Notes under the pieces: generated by a model
Told to the model about the DNA's origin: nothing
Seen by the model: only the letters and a program-made list of their open reading frames with translations
The model's database searches: none
Assembly: GCF_026651855.1 (NCBI RefSeq)
Contig: NZ_CP093280.1
Span: 846,001-910,000 of the forward strand
Reading direction: 5' to 3'
DNA length: 64,000 nt
DNA from: Pseudomonas silvicola
GTDB taxonomy: Bacteria > Pseudomonadota > Gammaproteobacteria > Pseudomonadales > Pseudomonadaceae
Translations under genes and position numbers: made by a program
Shown here: piece by piece, positions 53,023-62,471 of the stretch
Position numbering within the stretch: position 1 is the stretch's first letter
Layout of the letters: the number at the start of each line of letters is the position of its first letter

Positions 53023-55070
53023 GCTGCCGCGTCCTCACTCAGGCCGCTATGGCGCAAGAGTGCATCAATCGACGGCTCGCGGCCGCGGAAGTCGACGAAC
53101 AGCACCATGGGAGCCTGGGAACCCCCGCGCGCCAGGATGGCTTCGCGGAAGGCACGACCGGTCTCGGCGTTGAGCACGCCTTCTTCTTCGAAGCGCGAGA
53201 AGGCGTCCGCCGACAGCACTTCGGCCCACTTGTAGCTGTAGTAACCCGCCGCATAGCCGCCGGCGAAGATGTGCGCGAAGCTATTGGGGAAGCGGTTGTA
53301 CGCGGGTGGGCGCATCACCGTGACCTCGTCACGCACGCCTTCGAGCACCTGCAGCACGCTGCGGCCATCGCCGTGGGTGGCGTGCAGTTCGAAGTCGAAC
53401 AGGGAGAACTCCAGCTGGCGCACCATCATCAGGCCGGACTGGAAGTTCTTGGCGGCCAGCATTTTTTCCAGCAGGTCCTGAGGCAAGGCCGCGCCAGTCT
53501 CATAGTGGCCGGAAATCAGCGCCAGGCCTTCAGGCTCCCAGCACCAGTTTTCCATGAACTGGCTCGGCAGCTCGACCGCGTCCCAGGCCACGCCGTTGAT
53601 GCCTGACACGCCAGCGTGCTCGACACGGGTCAGCAGGTGGTGCAAGCCATGGCCGAACTCGTGGAACAGGGTAGTGACTTCGTCATGGGTCAGCAGGGCT
53701 GGCTTGCCGGCATCGGCCGGGGTGAAGTTGCACACCAGGTTCGCCACCGGGCTCTGCACGGTGCCACCAGCGGTGCGACGGTGATCACGGGCGCCGTCCA
53801 TCCAGGCACCGCCACGCTTGTTGGCGCGGGCGTACAGGTCAAAGAAGAAGCGACCGACGTGCTGGCCATTTTCCTTGATCTCGAACAGGCGCACGTCCGG
53901 GTGCCAGGTGTCGAAACCGGTCTGTTCGGCGATTTCGATGCCATACAGGCGGTGGACAATGGCGAACAGGCCAGACAGCACCTTGTCGATGGGGAAGTAA
54001 GCGCGCAGGGCTTCCTGAGACACGCTGTAACGCTGCTCACGCAATTTTTCGCCGTAGAAGCCGCTGTCCCAGTTCTGCAGGTCCGGGCAGCCCTGCTCGG
54101 CGGCGTAGGCCTTGAGCTGGGTCAGGTCCTGAGCCGCGAACGGCTTGCTGCGTTTGGCCAGGTCGCGCAGGAAACCCAGCACCTGGTCGCTGGACTCGGC
54201 CATCTTGGTGGCCAGGCTCAATTCAGCGAAACTGCCGTAGCCCAACAGCTGGGCCAGTTCCTGGCGCAGGTCGAGGATCTGTTCCATCACCGGACCGTTG
54301 TCATTCTGGCCGGCGTTCGGACCCTGGTCGGAAGCACGGGTGCAGTAGGCAGCGTAAAGCTCTTCGCGCAGGGCTCGGTCCTGGGCGTAGGTCATCACCG
54401 CGTAGTAGCTGGGGAACTCCAGGGTAATCAGCCAGCCGTCCAAGCCTTTTGCCTTGGCTGCGGCGGCCATCTGCGCCTTGGCCGAGTCGGTCAGGCCGGC
54501 CAGCGCGGCTTCATCGGTAACGTGCTTGGTCCACGCCTGGGTAGCGTCCAGCAACTGGTTGGAAAACTTGCTGCCCAGCTCGGACAATTTGCTTTGCACT
54601 TCGGCGTAACGCTGCTGCTGCTCGGGCGGCAGGTCGATACCCGACAAGCGGAAGTCGCGCAGCGAGTGTTCCAGGATGGTTTTCTGCGCCACGTCGAAGG
54701 TGGCGGCTTCCGGGCTGTTGGCCAGGGCTTCATAAGCCTGGAACAGCTCGCGGTTCTGGCCCATCTCGGTGGAGTAGGCGCTCAAGGCTGGCAGGCAGGC
54801 TTCATACGCCTGGCGCAGTTCCGGGCTGTTGCACACGGCATTGAGGTGGCTGACCGGGCTCCAGGCCGCGCCCAGGCGGTCATTGAGTTCATCCATGGCC
54901 AGGACCAGGCCGGCCCAGGTAGGCTTCTGCGCCTGGGTTTCGAGAATCTTGGCGATCGCCGCACGGTTGTCGGCCAGGATCTGTTCAATCGCCGGCTGTA
55001 CGTGCTCGGCACGGATCGCCGAGAACGGTGGCAGGTCATAAGACTGCAGTAGCGGGTTGGTCGCGCTCAC
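53019..55070 (-). CDS. prlC: Oligopeptidase A (M3 family)
   Basis: The 683-residue cytoplasmic zinc peptidase degrades signal peptides and other oligopeptides. The M3 zinc site is TLFHEFGHGLHHLL (HExxH), with the third ligand region further on (GVAWDAVELPSQF). It starts with GTG 55070 (VSATNPLLQSYDLPPFS). The stop overlaps the zinc-ribbon gene start. The neighbourhood with the gamma-carbonic-anhydrase gene is conserved in pseudomonads. Confidence 0.93.
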   Translation of the reverse strand: MSATNPLLQSYDLPPFSAIRAEHVQPAIEQILADNRAAIAKILETQAQKPTWAGLVLAMDELNDRLGAAWSPVSHLNAVCNSPELRQAYEACLPALSAYSTEMGQNRELFQAYEALANSPEAATFDVAQKTILEHSLRDFRLSGIDLPPEQQQRYAEVQSKLSELGSKFSNQLLDATQAWTKHVTDEAALAGLTDSAKAQMAAAAKAKGLDGWLITLEFPSYYAVMTYAQDRALREELYAAYCTRASDQGPNAGQNDNGPVMEQILDLRQELAQLLGYGSFAELSLATKMAESSDQVLGFLRDLAKRSKPFAAQDLTQLKAYAAEQGCPDLQNWDSGFYGEKLREQRYSVSQEALRAYFPIDKVLSGLFAIVHRLYGIEIAEQTGFDTWHPDVRLFEIKENGQHVGRFFFDLYARANKRGGAWMDGARDHRRTAGGTVQSPVANLVCNFTPADAGKPALLTHDEVTTLFHEFGHGLHHLLTRVEHAGVSGINGVAWDAVELPSQFMENWCWEPEGLALISGHYETGAALPQDLLEKMLAAKNFQSGLMMVRQLEFSLFDFELHATHGDGRSVLQVLEGVRDEVTVMRPPAYNRFPNSFAHIFAGGYAAGYYSYKWAEVLSADAFSRFEEEGVLNAETGRAFREAILARGGSQAPMVLFVDFRGREPSIDALLRHSGLSEDAAA

Positions 55071-55159
55071 GGTTACACACCTTGGCTGAAGAAACACCAG
55101 CCCATCTTAATTACAATCGGCGCTCACCGCAGCTATCAACGCCAGAGAAGGAGCCTATC

Positions 55160-55723
55160 GTGGCCATTCGTACGTTCCAGCAGCACACGCCCGTCGTGGG
55201 CGAGCGGGCTTTTGTCGACCGTTCGGCAGTTGTCATCGGCGATGTCGAAATAGGCCAGGACAGCTCGGTCTGGCCCATGACCGTGATCCGCGGCGACATG
55301 CACCGCATCCGCATCGGCGCGCGCACCAGCGTGCAGGACGCCAGCGTACTGCACATCACCCACGCCGGCCCCTTCAACCCCGAAGGCTTCCCGCTGATCA
55401 TCGGCGATGACGTGACCATCGGCCATAAAGTGATGCTGCATGGCTGCACCGTTGGCAGCCGCATCCTGATCGGCATGGGCAGCACGGTGATGGACGGCGC
55501 AGTAGTGGAAGACGAGGTCATCATTGGCGCCGGCAGCCTGGTGCCACCGGGCAAGCGCCTGGAAAGCGGCTTTCTCTACGTTGGCAGCCCGGTCAAGCAG
55601 GCCCGGCCGCTGACAGACAAGGAGCGCAGTTTTTTCACCTACACCGCCGCCAACTACGTGAAGCTGAAAGACCAGCATCTGGACGCCGGTTTCGCCAGCC
55701 CCAACCCGCTCTCCACCGACTGA
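55160..55723 (+). CDS. Gamma-carbonic-anhydrase-family hexapeptide-repeat protein
   Basis: The 187-residue protein is a left-handed beta-helix made of hexapeptide repeats (VVIGDVEIGQDSSVWPMTVI, VTIGHKVMLHG, ILIGMGSTVMDGA), the YrdA/PaaY gamma-CA fold. The zinc histidines are VLHITHAG and TIGHKVMLHGC. It may bind metal but has not been proved to be a carbonic anhydrase. GTG 55160 follows GAGAAGGAG. It is divergent from prlC and the stop lies 14 bases before the HAD gene. Confidence 0.85.
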   Translation: MAIRTFQQHTPVVGERAFVDRSAVVIGDVEIGQDSSVWPMTVIRGDMHRIRIGARTSVQDASVLHITHAGPFNPEGFPLIIGDDVTIGHKVMLHGCTVGSRILIGMGSTVMDGAVVEDEVIIGAGSLVPPGKRLESGFLYVGSPVKQARPLTDKERSFFTYTAANYVKLKDQHLDAGFASPNPLSTD

Positions 55724-55737
55724 ATTCGGAAGCCCCC

Positions 55738-56385
55738 ATGCATTATCAGAACATCCTCTTCGACCTGGACGGCACGCTCACCGACCCACGGGAAGGCATC
55801 ACTCGTTCCATCCAGTACGCGCTGGAAAAGCTGGGCATCATCGAACCCGATCTGCGCAAGCTGGAACATTTCATTGGCCCGCCCCTGCTGCAGGCGTTCA
55901 TGCAGTTCTACGGTTTTGATGAAGCAAAGGCCTGGCAAGCGGTGAATTTCTACCGTGAGCGCTTCAAGGTCACCGGCCTGTACGAAAACGAAGTGTTCGA
56001 AGGCGTCATCGAGCTGTTGGAAACCCTGGTGACCCAAGGGCGGCACCTGTACGTGGCCACCTCGAAACCGTGGGAATTCGCCCGCGAGATCGCCCGCCAT
56101 TTCGACTTCGCCAAGCACTTCAAGGTGATCTATGGCAGTGAACTGGACGGTACCCGCACCAACAAGGTCGAGTTGCTGGCCCACCTGCTCAAGGAAGAAG
56201 GCCTGGACCCGGCGCAGACCTTGATGATCGGCGACCGCAAGCATGACCTGATCGGCGCCAGGGCCAATGGCCTGGATGTGGTAGCGGTAGGGTATGGCTT
56301 CGGCAGCCGCGAAGAGCTCGAGGCCGAAGCACCGACCTACCACTTCGATACCCTGGCCGAGTTGCACCGCGCCTTTATGCGCTGA
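55738..56385 (+). CDS. HAD-family phosphatase
   Basis: The 215-residue protein has the HAD signatures FDLDGTLTD (motif I nucleophile Asp), VATSKPWEF (motif II) and MIGDRKHDLIGA (motif IV), with a helical cap domain in between. It resembles phosphoglycolate phosphatase-like and 5'-nucleotidase-like enzymes (PA0065-type). It lies 14 bases after the gamma-CA gene, in the same operon. The substrate is unknown. Confidence 0.85.
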   Translation: MHYQNILFDLDGTLTDPREGITRSIQYALEKLGIIEPDLRKLEHFIGPPLLQAFMQFYGFDEAKAWQAVNFYRERFKVTGLYENEVFEGVIELLETLVTQGRHLYVATSKPWEFAREIARHFDFAKHFKVIYGSELDGTRTNKVELLAHLLKEEGLDPAQTLMIGDRKHDLIGARANGLDVVAVGYGFGSREELEAEAPTYHFDTLAELHRAFMR

Positions 56386-56400
56386 AGCCGTTGCCTGGGA

Positions 56401-57483
56401 TCAGCGCGACGCCAGCTTCACCAGCGCGGCTTTGCGCTGATCGGCGGGCAGCTTGCCCAGCCGTTCCACCGCCTTGAAGAAGCTTGGCCAATCGCCGTGC
56501 ACTTGGCTGAACAGCGCGGCGAACGACGGTACCCACTGGTCATACAGCCCGAATGGCAACAGCTTGGCGTTGTTCATCGGCGCGTTCACCCAGGCGTCAT
56601 AGCGCTTGTCCCCACCCCACTGGCTGTCTCGCAGTTGCCGATACTGCGCGCGCATCCGCTCGAACGCCTGCTGCTTGGCCTGGCGCATGGCCGCAGGCGC
56701 CAGTGGCTGGGCGTATATGGACTTGAGTTGCTCCTGGGTATCCAGCACCAGCTGGGTGAACTGATGGACCTGCTTGGCCATATCTTGATCTGCCGGTGGC
56801 AAACCTTGGTAGGCGCGCCATTGCCGGGTCCCTTCTTGCTCGACGAAGGTAGCGTACGACTCGTTGAACTCGGTGTCGTTCTGGACATAAAAACGCTGGT
56901 GCGCCAGCTCATGGAAGATCAGCGTCGCCAGGCGCTCATCACCCCGGTCCATCATGGTGTTGATGATTGGGTCATCGAACCAGCCCAGGGTCGAGTAGGC
57001 ATCCACGCCGCCGATGTAGACGTCCATGCCGGCCTGCTTCTGCAGCGCAGCCTCACCCCGCGCGCCACTCAGGCTGTAATACCCGCGATACGCCACGCAC
57101 CCCGCGATGGGGAAGCAGTGGGTTTGCGGGTCGAGGGAAAACTCCGGCGTGGCAAACACATTCCATACCACTGATGAGCGTTTCACATCGGCGTACAGCC
57201 GGTAGCTGCGGTTGTCCGGCAGATGCAGGTGGCTGCTGGCGAAGTCCCGGGCGGCCTGGGACTGGCGCAGCTGTTCACGCAGCCTGGCGTCCCTGGCCGG
57301 GTCGGCCACCACTTGGCTGACGGGCTCGCGAGCCCGCAGCAATCGCACCTGGCCATCCAGCAACTGCCCGTAATAGGTCGAACAACCGTTCAGCAGCAAA
57401 CCGGCCAGCAGGGGAACCAAGGGCCCGATTTTGCGGTCGAGTGACCCAAAGCACGAGCGCAGTAGAAGAAGAACATCAATCAT
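56401..57483 (-). CDS. Putative zinc aminopeptidase lipoprotein (DUF2265)
   Basis: The 360-residue protein has a signal peptide and lipobox LNGC, then a domain with the zinc site LIFHELAHQRFYV and downstream Glu (NESYATFVEQEG). This matches the putative aminopeptidase family DUF2265. The N terminus before the signal is ambiguous: the ATG at 57483 gives an unusual start (MIDVLLLLRSCFGSL) before the lipobox helix. It converges with the HAD gene and is divergent from a lipoprotein gene. Confidence 0.76.
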   Translation of the reverse strand: MIDVLLLLRSCFGSLDRKIGPLVPLLAGLLLNGCSTYYGQLLDGQVRLLRAREPVSQVVADPARDARLREQLRQSQAARDFASSHLHLPDNRSYRLYADVKRSSVVWNVFATPEFSLDPQTHCFPIAGCVAYRGYYSLSGARGEAALQKQAGMDVYIGGVDAYSTLGWFDDPIINTMMDRGDERLATLIFHELAHQRFYVQNDTEFNESYATFVEQEGTRQWRAYQGLPPADQDMAKQVHQFTQLVLDTQEQLKSIYAQPLAPAAMRQAKQQAFERMRAQYRQLRDSQWGGDKRYDAWVNAPMNNAKLLPFGLYDQWVPSFAALFSQVHGDWPSFFKAVERLGKLPADQRKAALVKLASR

Positions 57484-57542
57484 CTGTCGGGGGCATCCTT
57501 CTGTGGGACCAGCCGGCCATCCTTGCCATCAGGAGTTTTGCC

Positions 57543-57956
57543 ATGCGTGCCATGTTACTTGTCTGCGGTCTGGCGACCGTGGCCGGTTGTTCCACCTTGC
57601 CCGATCCCGACCCGCACCAGGCGTGGGTCGACCTCAAGGCGGGCAAGGATAACTCGCTGCACGCGGTGAAGGTCGACAACCACGACTGGGCGGACCCACG
57701 TTACTTCGAAGTGCAGCCCGGCGCTCATGAATTGTGGGTAACTTTTCAGTTCCCGGTGGCAGCCACCAACATTGGCCCGGCAGCCCAGCCCCTGTGGCGC
57801 GACTGCCGAATGAAATTGACCTTCAAGGATTTCAACGCCGGCCAGCGTTACCAACTGGAGGCCGGCAGCCTGGGCTTCCAGCCTTGGGCAAAGCTCTATG
57901 ATCAGCAGCGCTACGTTGTAGGCAAGGCTCAACCGGCGGGCTGCCAGGCTACGTAA
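57543..57956 (+). CDS. Small lipoprotein, tandem paralog 1
   Basis: The 137-residue protein has a lipobox VAGC and an N-terminal motif DPDPHQAWVDLKAG that recurs in the next gene. It is rich in beta strands with FKDFNAGQRYQLEAGSLGF and KLYDQQRYVVG. ATG 57543 follows AGGAGTTTTGCC. It resembles conserved Pseudomonas lipoproteins of the PA0061/PA0062 type, whose function is unknown. Homology to the next gene shows a local duplication. Confidence 0.8.
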   Translation: MRAMLLVCGLATVAGCSTLPDPDPHQAWVDLKAGKDNSLHAVKVDNHDWADPRYFEVQPGAHELWVTFQFPVAATNIGPAAQPLWRDCRMKLTFKDFNAGQRYQLEAGSLGFQPWAKLYDQQRYVVGKAQPAGCQAT

Positions 57957-58039
57957 GGGGCTGGTTAGGGGTATGCTAGGGTGAGTTGGCATGCATTTCG
58001 TACAGAGCCTAGAAGCCTATGCCTCGTTGGAGCCCCTCA

Positions 58040-58453
58040 ATGCACCGCGCCCTTGCTGTCGTTGTACTCACCACCCTGGCCGGCTGCAGCACCACCCCGT
58101 TGCCGGCGAAAAATCCTCAGCAAGCGTGGGTTGACATGACCATGCTCGGCGGCAAGGTAGTCATGGCGGAGCGCCTTGACGGCGTACGGCTGAACGATGG
58201 TCGCTATTTCCAGGTGACCCCGGGTAGCCATGACCTGATGGTGCGGTACGACTTCGAGATCTACGCGGGCCGGTTGATGATGGCTGAGCCAGACGAACGC
58301 ACTTGCTACCTCAGCGTGCGCTATGACGGCTTCCAGCCGGGCCAGCGTTACGTGCTGGAAACGCGTACGCTGGGCATTACCCCCAGCGCACGGCTGTACG
58401 ACCAGAACCGCAAGGTAGTGGCCGAGGACCGCGACATCAACTGTTTGTTTTAG
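58040..58453 (+). CDS. Small lipoprotein, tandem paralog 2
   Basis: This 137-residue lipoprotein (lipobox LAGC) parallels its upstream neighbour: NPQQAWVDMTMLGG, DGRYFQVTPGSHDLMVRYDF, FQPGQRYVLETRTLG and RLYDQNRKVVAED. Both proteins have the same length. ATG 58040 with TTGGAG seven bases upstream is preferred to 58019. The two genes lie 83 bases apart. The stop overlaps the end of the DUF1161 gene by four bases. Confidence 0.8.
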   Translation: MHRALAVVVLTTLAGCSTTPLPAKNPQQAWVDMTMLGGKVVMAERLDGVRLNDGRYFQVTPGSHDLMVRYDFEIYAGRLMMAEPDERTCYLSVRYDGFQPGQRYVLETRTLGITPSARLYDQNRKVVAEDRDINCLF

Positions 58454-58686
58454 CGGTCATTCTTCTGGTAGATGATTTTCTTGCTGCCGCCTTCGCACGA
58501 GCCGACGACCATGTTCTTGTCATGGACTTCGTCGTTGCTGACAATTTCGAGGGTGTAGGAAGTGACGCCCTGGGCCTGGATCTTGGCTTCGATTTCGGCC
58601 TTCAGTTCTTCGCAGGGCTTGGGCGCGGCCAGAGCGCTGGTAGCCGCAGCACAGCAGGCGAGGGTCAATATCAGGCGCTTGATCAT
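58450..58686 (-). CDS. DUF1161 small secreted protein (copy A)
   Basis: The 78-residue protein has a signal peptide (TSALA/A) and the DUF1161 pattern PKPCEELKAEIEAKIQAQGV...YTLEIV...VVGSCEGGSKKIIYQK, with two cysteines. ATG 58686 follows AAGGAAGCTATC. It is similar to the gene at 60497-60721. It converges with the lipoprotein gene. Function unknown. Confidence 0.82.
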   Translation of the reverse strand: MIKRLILTLACCAAATSALAAPKPCEELKAEIEAKIQAQGVTSYTLEIVSNDEVHDKNMVVGSCEGGSKKIIYQKNDR

Positions 58687-58807
58687 GATAGCTTCCTTGG
58701 GGTGCACAGGAGGGGGATGGTCACCCAGGGCAATGCCCGCGGGGTGACCAGACAAACGGCACCCAGGCATTCGACCACGAATGCCCTTTACTGTTCCAGC
58801 GCTACTT

Positions 58808-59236
58808 CTAGCTGACCAGCGTGGCGTCCAGGCTGATCTTGGCGCCCTTGAGCACCTTGGAGACTGGGCAGCCTTCCTTGGCCTTGTTGGCCAATTCCTT
58901 GAACTGCTCTTCGCTGGCGCCCGGTACCTTGGCTTTCAGGATCAGGTGCACGGCGGTGATCTCGAAGCCTTCACCCACCTTGTCCAGGGTCACCTCGGCA
59001 ATGGTGTCGATGCGGTCAGCGGTGAGGTTGGCACCGCCCAGAATCATCGACAGCGCCATGGAGAAACAACCCGCATGAGCCGCGCCTATCAGCTCTTCCG
59101 GGTTGGTTCCTGGCTGGCCTTCGAACCGGGTGTTGAAGCCATATGGGTTGCTCTTGAGGGCGCCGCTTTCAGTGGAAATCTGGCCTTTGCCGTCTTTCAG
59201 GCCGCCTTGCCAAACGGCTGATGCTGTCTTCTTCAT
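58808..59236 (-). CDS. OsmC/Ohr-family peroxiredoxin
   Basis: The 142-residue protein has the OsmC signatures: KKTASAVWQGGLKDGKG, the reactive Cys in AAHAGCFSMALSMIL and a second Cys in AKEGCPVSKVLKGA. OsmC proteins reduce organic hydroperoxides. The ATG at 59236 follows GAGGAGGCATC. It is divergent from the monooxygenase gene and may be induced by stress. Family assignment is firm; osmC versus ohr is less so. Confidence 0.86.
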   Translation of the reverse strand: MKKTASAVWQGGLKDGKGQISTESGALKSNPYGFNTRFEGQPGTNPEELIGAAHAGCFSMALSMILGGANLTADRIDTIAEVTLDKVGEGFEITAVHLILKAKVPGASEEQFKELANKAKEGCPVSKVLKGAKISLDATLVS

Positions 59237-59444
59237 GATGCCTCCTCGGGTTGCACGCGAAGGTTCGCGCAGTCACTGAGGTTAGGAGGGGTTGGCAAGC
59301 CTGCAAGTTCACACGGATTGACAATCACGCATTGAAGTTTCTCAATATGACCATATTGATGGTTAAAGGGCAGGGTGGTGCGGACCCCATGGATTTGCGT
59401 GCATGCACCAGCCTTCCAGTCGACTGCCGAGGACACTACCCCCC

Positions 59445-60446
59445 ATGAAACGACTCTCCGATATCAAGATTTCCGCCCTGGACCTGGTGCCCGTGCGCGC
59501 CGACAAGGGCCCCGCCCATTCGCTGCGCAACTCGCTGGACCTGGCCCAGCACCTGGAAAAATTCGGCTACAACCGCTTTTGGGTGGCCGAGCACCACAAC
59601 ATGGACGGCATCGCCAGTTCGGCCACTTCAGTGCTGCTGGGCTACCTGGCGGGTGGCACGTCCACGATTCGCGTGGGCTCCGGCGGCGTGATGCTGCCCA
59701 ACCATGCGCCGCTGGTGATCGCCGAACAGTTCGGTACCCTGGAAAGCCTGTACCCCGGCCGTATCGACCTGGGCTTGGGCCGCGCGCCGGGCTCCGATCA
59801 GATGACCGCCCGCGCCCTGCGCCGTGAGCGTTCCGGCAGCGCCGACGACTTCCCCGATGACGTTCTGGAGCTGATGGGCTACCTGGGCCCGCGCACCCCT
59901 GATCAAAAAGTGATCGCCGTACCGGGCACGGGCACTCATGTGCCGATCTGGCTGTTGGGCTCCAGCCTGTTCAGCGCCCAGCTGGCCGGCATGTACGGCT
60001 TGCCCTACGCCTTCGCCTCGCATTTCGCGCCGCGCTACATGCATGAAGCCATTCGGGTATACCGCAACCACTTCAAGCCATCGGACGTGCTCGACAAGCC
60101 TTACGTGATGCTGGGCGTGCCACTGGTGGCTGCGGATACGGACGAGCAGGCCGATTACCTGGCGACCTCTGTGTACCAGCGCATTCTCAACCTGATGCGT
60201 GGCCAGAGCCTGGTGCAGCAACCGCCAGTCGACACCATGGAAGGCCGCTGGCTGCCCCACGAAAAAGCCGCGGTCGCTGATTTCCTGGGCCTGGCCATGA
60301 TCGGCAGCCCACAGAAGATTCGAGCCAAACTGGATGTATTGCTGGAGCAGACCCAGGCAGATGAGTTGATCTTTACCTGCGACCTGTACGAACACGCCGA
60401 CCGGCTGCATTCCTACGAACTGCTGGCACAGCTCGCCAAGGGCTGA
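59445..60446 (+). CDS. LLM-class flavin-dependent oxidoreductase
   Basis: The 333-residue protein belongs to the bacterial luciferase-like (LLM) flavin monooxygenases, subtype with [20 protein letters not shown] and [20 protein letters not shown] at the flavin site and [13 protein letters not shown] later. It uses a reduced flavin, with unknown substrate. ATG 59445 follows an in-frame upstream ATG at 59403; the shorter form [17 protein letters not shown] is the typical start. A hairpin follows the stop. Confidence 0.86.
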   Translation: MKRLSDIKISALDLVPVRADKGPAHSLRNSLDLAQHLEKFGYNRFWVAEHHNMDGIASSATSVLLGYLAGGTSTIRVGSGGVMLPNHAPLVIAEQFGTLESLYPGRIDLGLGRAPGSDQMTARALRRERSGSADDFPDDVLELMGYLGPRTPDQKVIAVPGTGTHVPIWLLGSSLFSAQLAGMYGLPYAFASHFAPRYMHEAIRVYRNHFKPSDVLDKPYVMLGVPLVAADTDEQADYLATSVYQRILNLMRGQSLVQQPPVDTMEGRWLPHEKAAVADFLGLAMIGSPQKIRAKLDVLLEQTQADELIFTCDLYEHADRLHSYELLAQLAKG

Positions 60447-60453
60447 AACTGCG

Positions 60454-60475
60454 GGAGCTGGCTTGCCAGCTCCCA
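60454..60475. terminator. Hairpin between the LLM gene and DUF1161 copy B
   Basis: GGGAGCTGGC-TT-GCCAGCTCCC, a ten-base perfect stem lying eight bases past the monooxygenase stop and 22 bases from the convergent DUF1161 stop. This likely terminates both genes, with no T tail. Confidence 0.55.
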
Positions 60476-60496
60476 CAAACCAGTACTACACCGCGC

Positions 60497-60721
60497 TTAG
60501 CCACGCTTGTAGACAATTTCCTTCCTGCCCGCCTCGCAGGTGCCGACAACCTTGCCATCCGCCGAGGCGCCCTTGTCGACCACCTCCAGCGAATAGCCGT
60601 GGGCGCCCCTGGCGTCGATTTTCGCGGCAATCTCCGATTTCAGCTCGTCGCACGACTTTCCCGCCGCCAGCGCCGAACCTGCCATGCACAACAAACCCGC
60701 TGCCAACAAAACTCTCTTCAT
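60497..60721 (-). CDS. DUF1161 small secreted protein (copy B)
   Basis: This 74-residue protein has a signal peptide (AGSALA/A) and the same pattern as copy A: GKSCDELKSEIAAKIDARGA, YSLEVVDKG, VVGTCEAGRKEIVYKRG. Both proteins share signal length, two cysteines and the CxELKxEIxAKI motif. The ATG at 60721 gives this form. The two copies lie about 2 kb apart. Function unknown. Confidence 0.82.
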   Translation of the reverse strand: MKRVLLAAGLLCMAGSALAAGKSCDELKSEIAAKIDARGAHGYSLEVVDKGASADGKVVGTCEAGRKEIVYKRG

Positions 60722-60841
60722 CGGTCACGTTCCCTGGTCAGATTTGAAGCAAAGCGCCCGGTAACATTACCGGGCGTCCCCCAGCACTGTTTGTAGCGGA
60801 ATACTGGCAATTCGGCCAGTCAGACCGTTCCGTAAACGCTG

Positions 60842-61057
60842 TCAGCTATTTTCGATTCGGAAGCCAACCTTCAGGGTCACCTGGAAATGCGCCGCCTTGT
60901 TGTTCTCGATGTGCCCGCGGGTTTCCAGCACTTCGAACCACTCTAGGTGCTTGACGGTCTTGCCGGCCTCGGCCAGGGCGTTGTTGATCGCTTCTTCGAT
61001 GCTGGTCGCCGAAGAACCAACCAGTTCAATGAGCTTGTAGGTGCGATGATCAGTCAT
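60842..61057 (-). CDS. Dodecin
   Basis: The 71-residue protein matches the dodecin flavin-binding family: [40 protein letters not shown] and [12 protein letters not shown]. Dodecins form 12-mers that store flavins such as FMN. ATG 61057 has AAGGAGATTCACC upstream. Longer upstream frames include no ribosome site. It is divergent from the DUF883 gene. Confidence 0.9.
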   Translation of the reverse strand: MTDHRTYKLIELVGSSATSIEEAINNALAEAGKTVKHLEWFEVLETRGHIENNKAAHFQVTLKVGFRIENS

Positions 61058-61206
61058 GGTGAATCTCCTTTCCATAGTGGTCTTGAGCGTAGGTGGCCTT
61101 TTAGCTCTGTGCCGATTAGGGCAGCAAAAGTTCACACGCACTGCACTTTCCGAAAGCGTTGCAGTCGGAAACTTACACGCACACTCACCACGCAGGAGAG
61201 ACACCA

Positions 61207-61530
61207 ATGGCTACTTCACTTCGCAAGGCCTCGTTGCAAAGCATGGAAGCGGAAATCGAAAGTCTGCTCAAATCGCTGGAGAGCTTGAAGGACGACGCGT
61301 CCGACGAGTCGCGCAAAACCCTGAAAAGCCTGCGCGCCAACGCTGAAAACGCCCTGAAACACTCGCGCCACCTGCTCAGCGACGTGTACGAAGACGTGAA
61401 GGTGAAAACCCGCGAGACTGGCGTCGCCACCCGCGATTACGCGCAAGAACACCCCTGGACCACCGCCGGCGTCGCCGTGGGCGTGCTGGGCCTGCTGGCA
61501 GGCTACCTGCTGGTCAAGCGCGGCAACTAA
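61207..61530 (+). CDS. DUF883-family membrane-anchored stress protein (ElaB/YqjD-like)
   Basis: The 107-residue protein has a long amphipathic helix (about 15-70, acidic and Lys-rich) and a C-terminal membrane helix (residues 84-102) followed by KRGN. This matches ElaB/YqjD proteins that anchor ribosomes to the membrane in stationary phase. ATG 61207 follows CAGGAGAGACACC. The stop overlaps the trpI stop by four bases. Confidence 0.86.
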   Translation: MATSLRKASLQSMEAEIESLLKSLESLKDDASDESRKTLKSLRANAENALKHSRHLLSDVYEDVKVKTRETGVATRDYAQEHPWTTAGVAVGVLGLLAGYLLVKRGN

Positions 61531-62423
61531 TCCGCCTGGCGCGCCAGCTCCGTCGTGAGCCAGTGCGCCAGTTGCCGGGCGCGCCCATCCGTGGCGCGCC
61601 GGGGCACCCAGAGCGCCAGGCGCGCCGCGGTTTCACTGAAACCCCACGGCGCCGCCAGGCGACCGGCCCGCACGTCGTCGACCACCAGCGGTTCCGGCGC
61701 GATCGCAATGCCCAGGCCTGCCACGGCCGCTTCCAGCAAATAATAAAGATGCTCGAAACCCTGGCCGTAGCTCAATTGGCCGGGATCTATGCCGTTATGC
61801 CGCGCCCAGTTGGGCCACGCTTGTGGCCGCGAGGTGGTGTGCAGCAGCGGTTGCCCCACCAGCCCTTGTGCCGCCACACCCTCCAGGCTATCGAAGCGTG
61901 CGTAGCGCGGGCTCAGCACCGGGCCGATGCGCTCGATCGCCAGTTCATGCACCTGCATATCGGCCGGCCACGGGGGTTCGGCGAACACCAGCCAGGCGTC
62001 AAGGCCAGGGCGCCGAGGGTCAAGGTCGCCCTCAGCGGCGGACAAGTGCAGGCGCAAGTCAGGCAGGTCGGCATTCAGCCGTCCCAATCGGGGAATGAAC
62101 CAGCGCGCCAGCAGGCTGCCTGAGCAGCCCAGCACGAACGGTGCATCGCCGGCGCCCTGGCTGATCTCGGCACAAGCGCTGCGCAGGCGCTCAAAGGCGT
62201 CACCGCTGGCGTCACGCAGGCGCTGGCCTGCATCTGTGAGTTTGAGGCCGCGCCCTTCCTTGATGAACAGGCTAACCCCCAAGTGCTCTTCCAGCACCTT
62301 CAACTGACGGCTGATGGCCCCGTGGGTCACGTGCAATTGTTCGGCCGCACGGCTGACACTATTCAACCGGGCGGTAGCTTCGAACGCGCGCAGGGCGTTC
62401 AGCGGGGGCAGGTCACGGCTCAT
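61527..62423 (-). CDS. trpI: LysR-type transcriptional regulator TrpI
   Basis: The 298-residue regulator has an N-terminal winged helix ([33 protein letters not shown]) and a LysR substrate-binding domain. TrpI activates trpBA in response to indoleglycerol phosphate in pseudomonads. It lies divergently 112 bases from trpB, with a TrpI-box in between. The ATG at 62423 is directly adjacent to that box, so the gene may repress itself. Confidence 0.92.
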   Translation of the reverse strand: MSRDLPPLNALRAFEATARLNSVSRAAEQLHVTHGAISRQLKVLEEHLGVSLFIKEGRGLKLTDAGQRLRDASGDAFERLRSACAEISQGAGDAPFVLGCSGSLLARWFIPRLGRLNADLPDLRLHLSAAEGDLDPRRPGLDAWLVFAEPPWPADMQVHELAIERIGPVLSPRYARFDSLEGVAAQGLVGQPLLHTTSRPQAWPNWARHNGIDPGQLSYGQGFEHLYYLLEAAVAGLGIAIAPEPLVVDDVRAGRLAAPWGFSETAARLALWVPRRATDGRARQLAHWLTTELARQAD

Positions 62424-62429
62424 GGTACG

Positions 62430-62446
62430 TGTGAGTTTTCCTGACA
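62430..62446 (+). promoter_or_regulatory. TrpI-binding site (site I-like)
   Basis: TGTGAG-TTTTC-CTGACA equals the hyphenated dyad described for the P. aeruginosa TrpI site. It lies 89 bases upstream of the trpB ATG and just before trpI. Confidence 0.65.
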
Positions 62447-62471
62447 GGTTGCAGCAATCTTATCGGTTTTT

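Noticed and set aside
60950-61206. GAACTT near 61130 on the minus strand as an AlgU promoter for dodecin
   Set aside because: The -35 is exact, but no TCTGA-like -10 appears at 16-17 bases.
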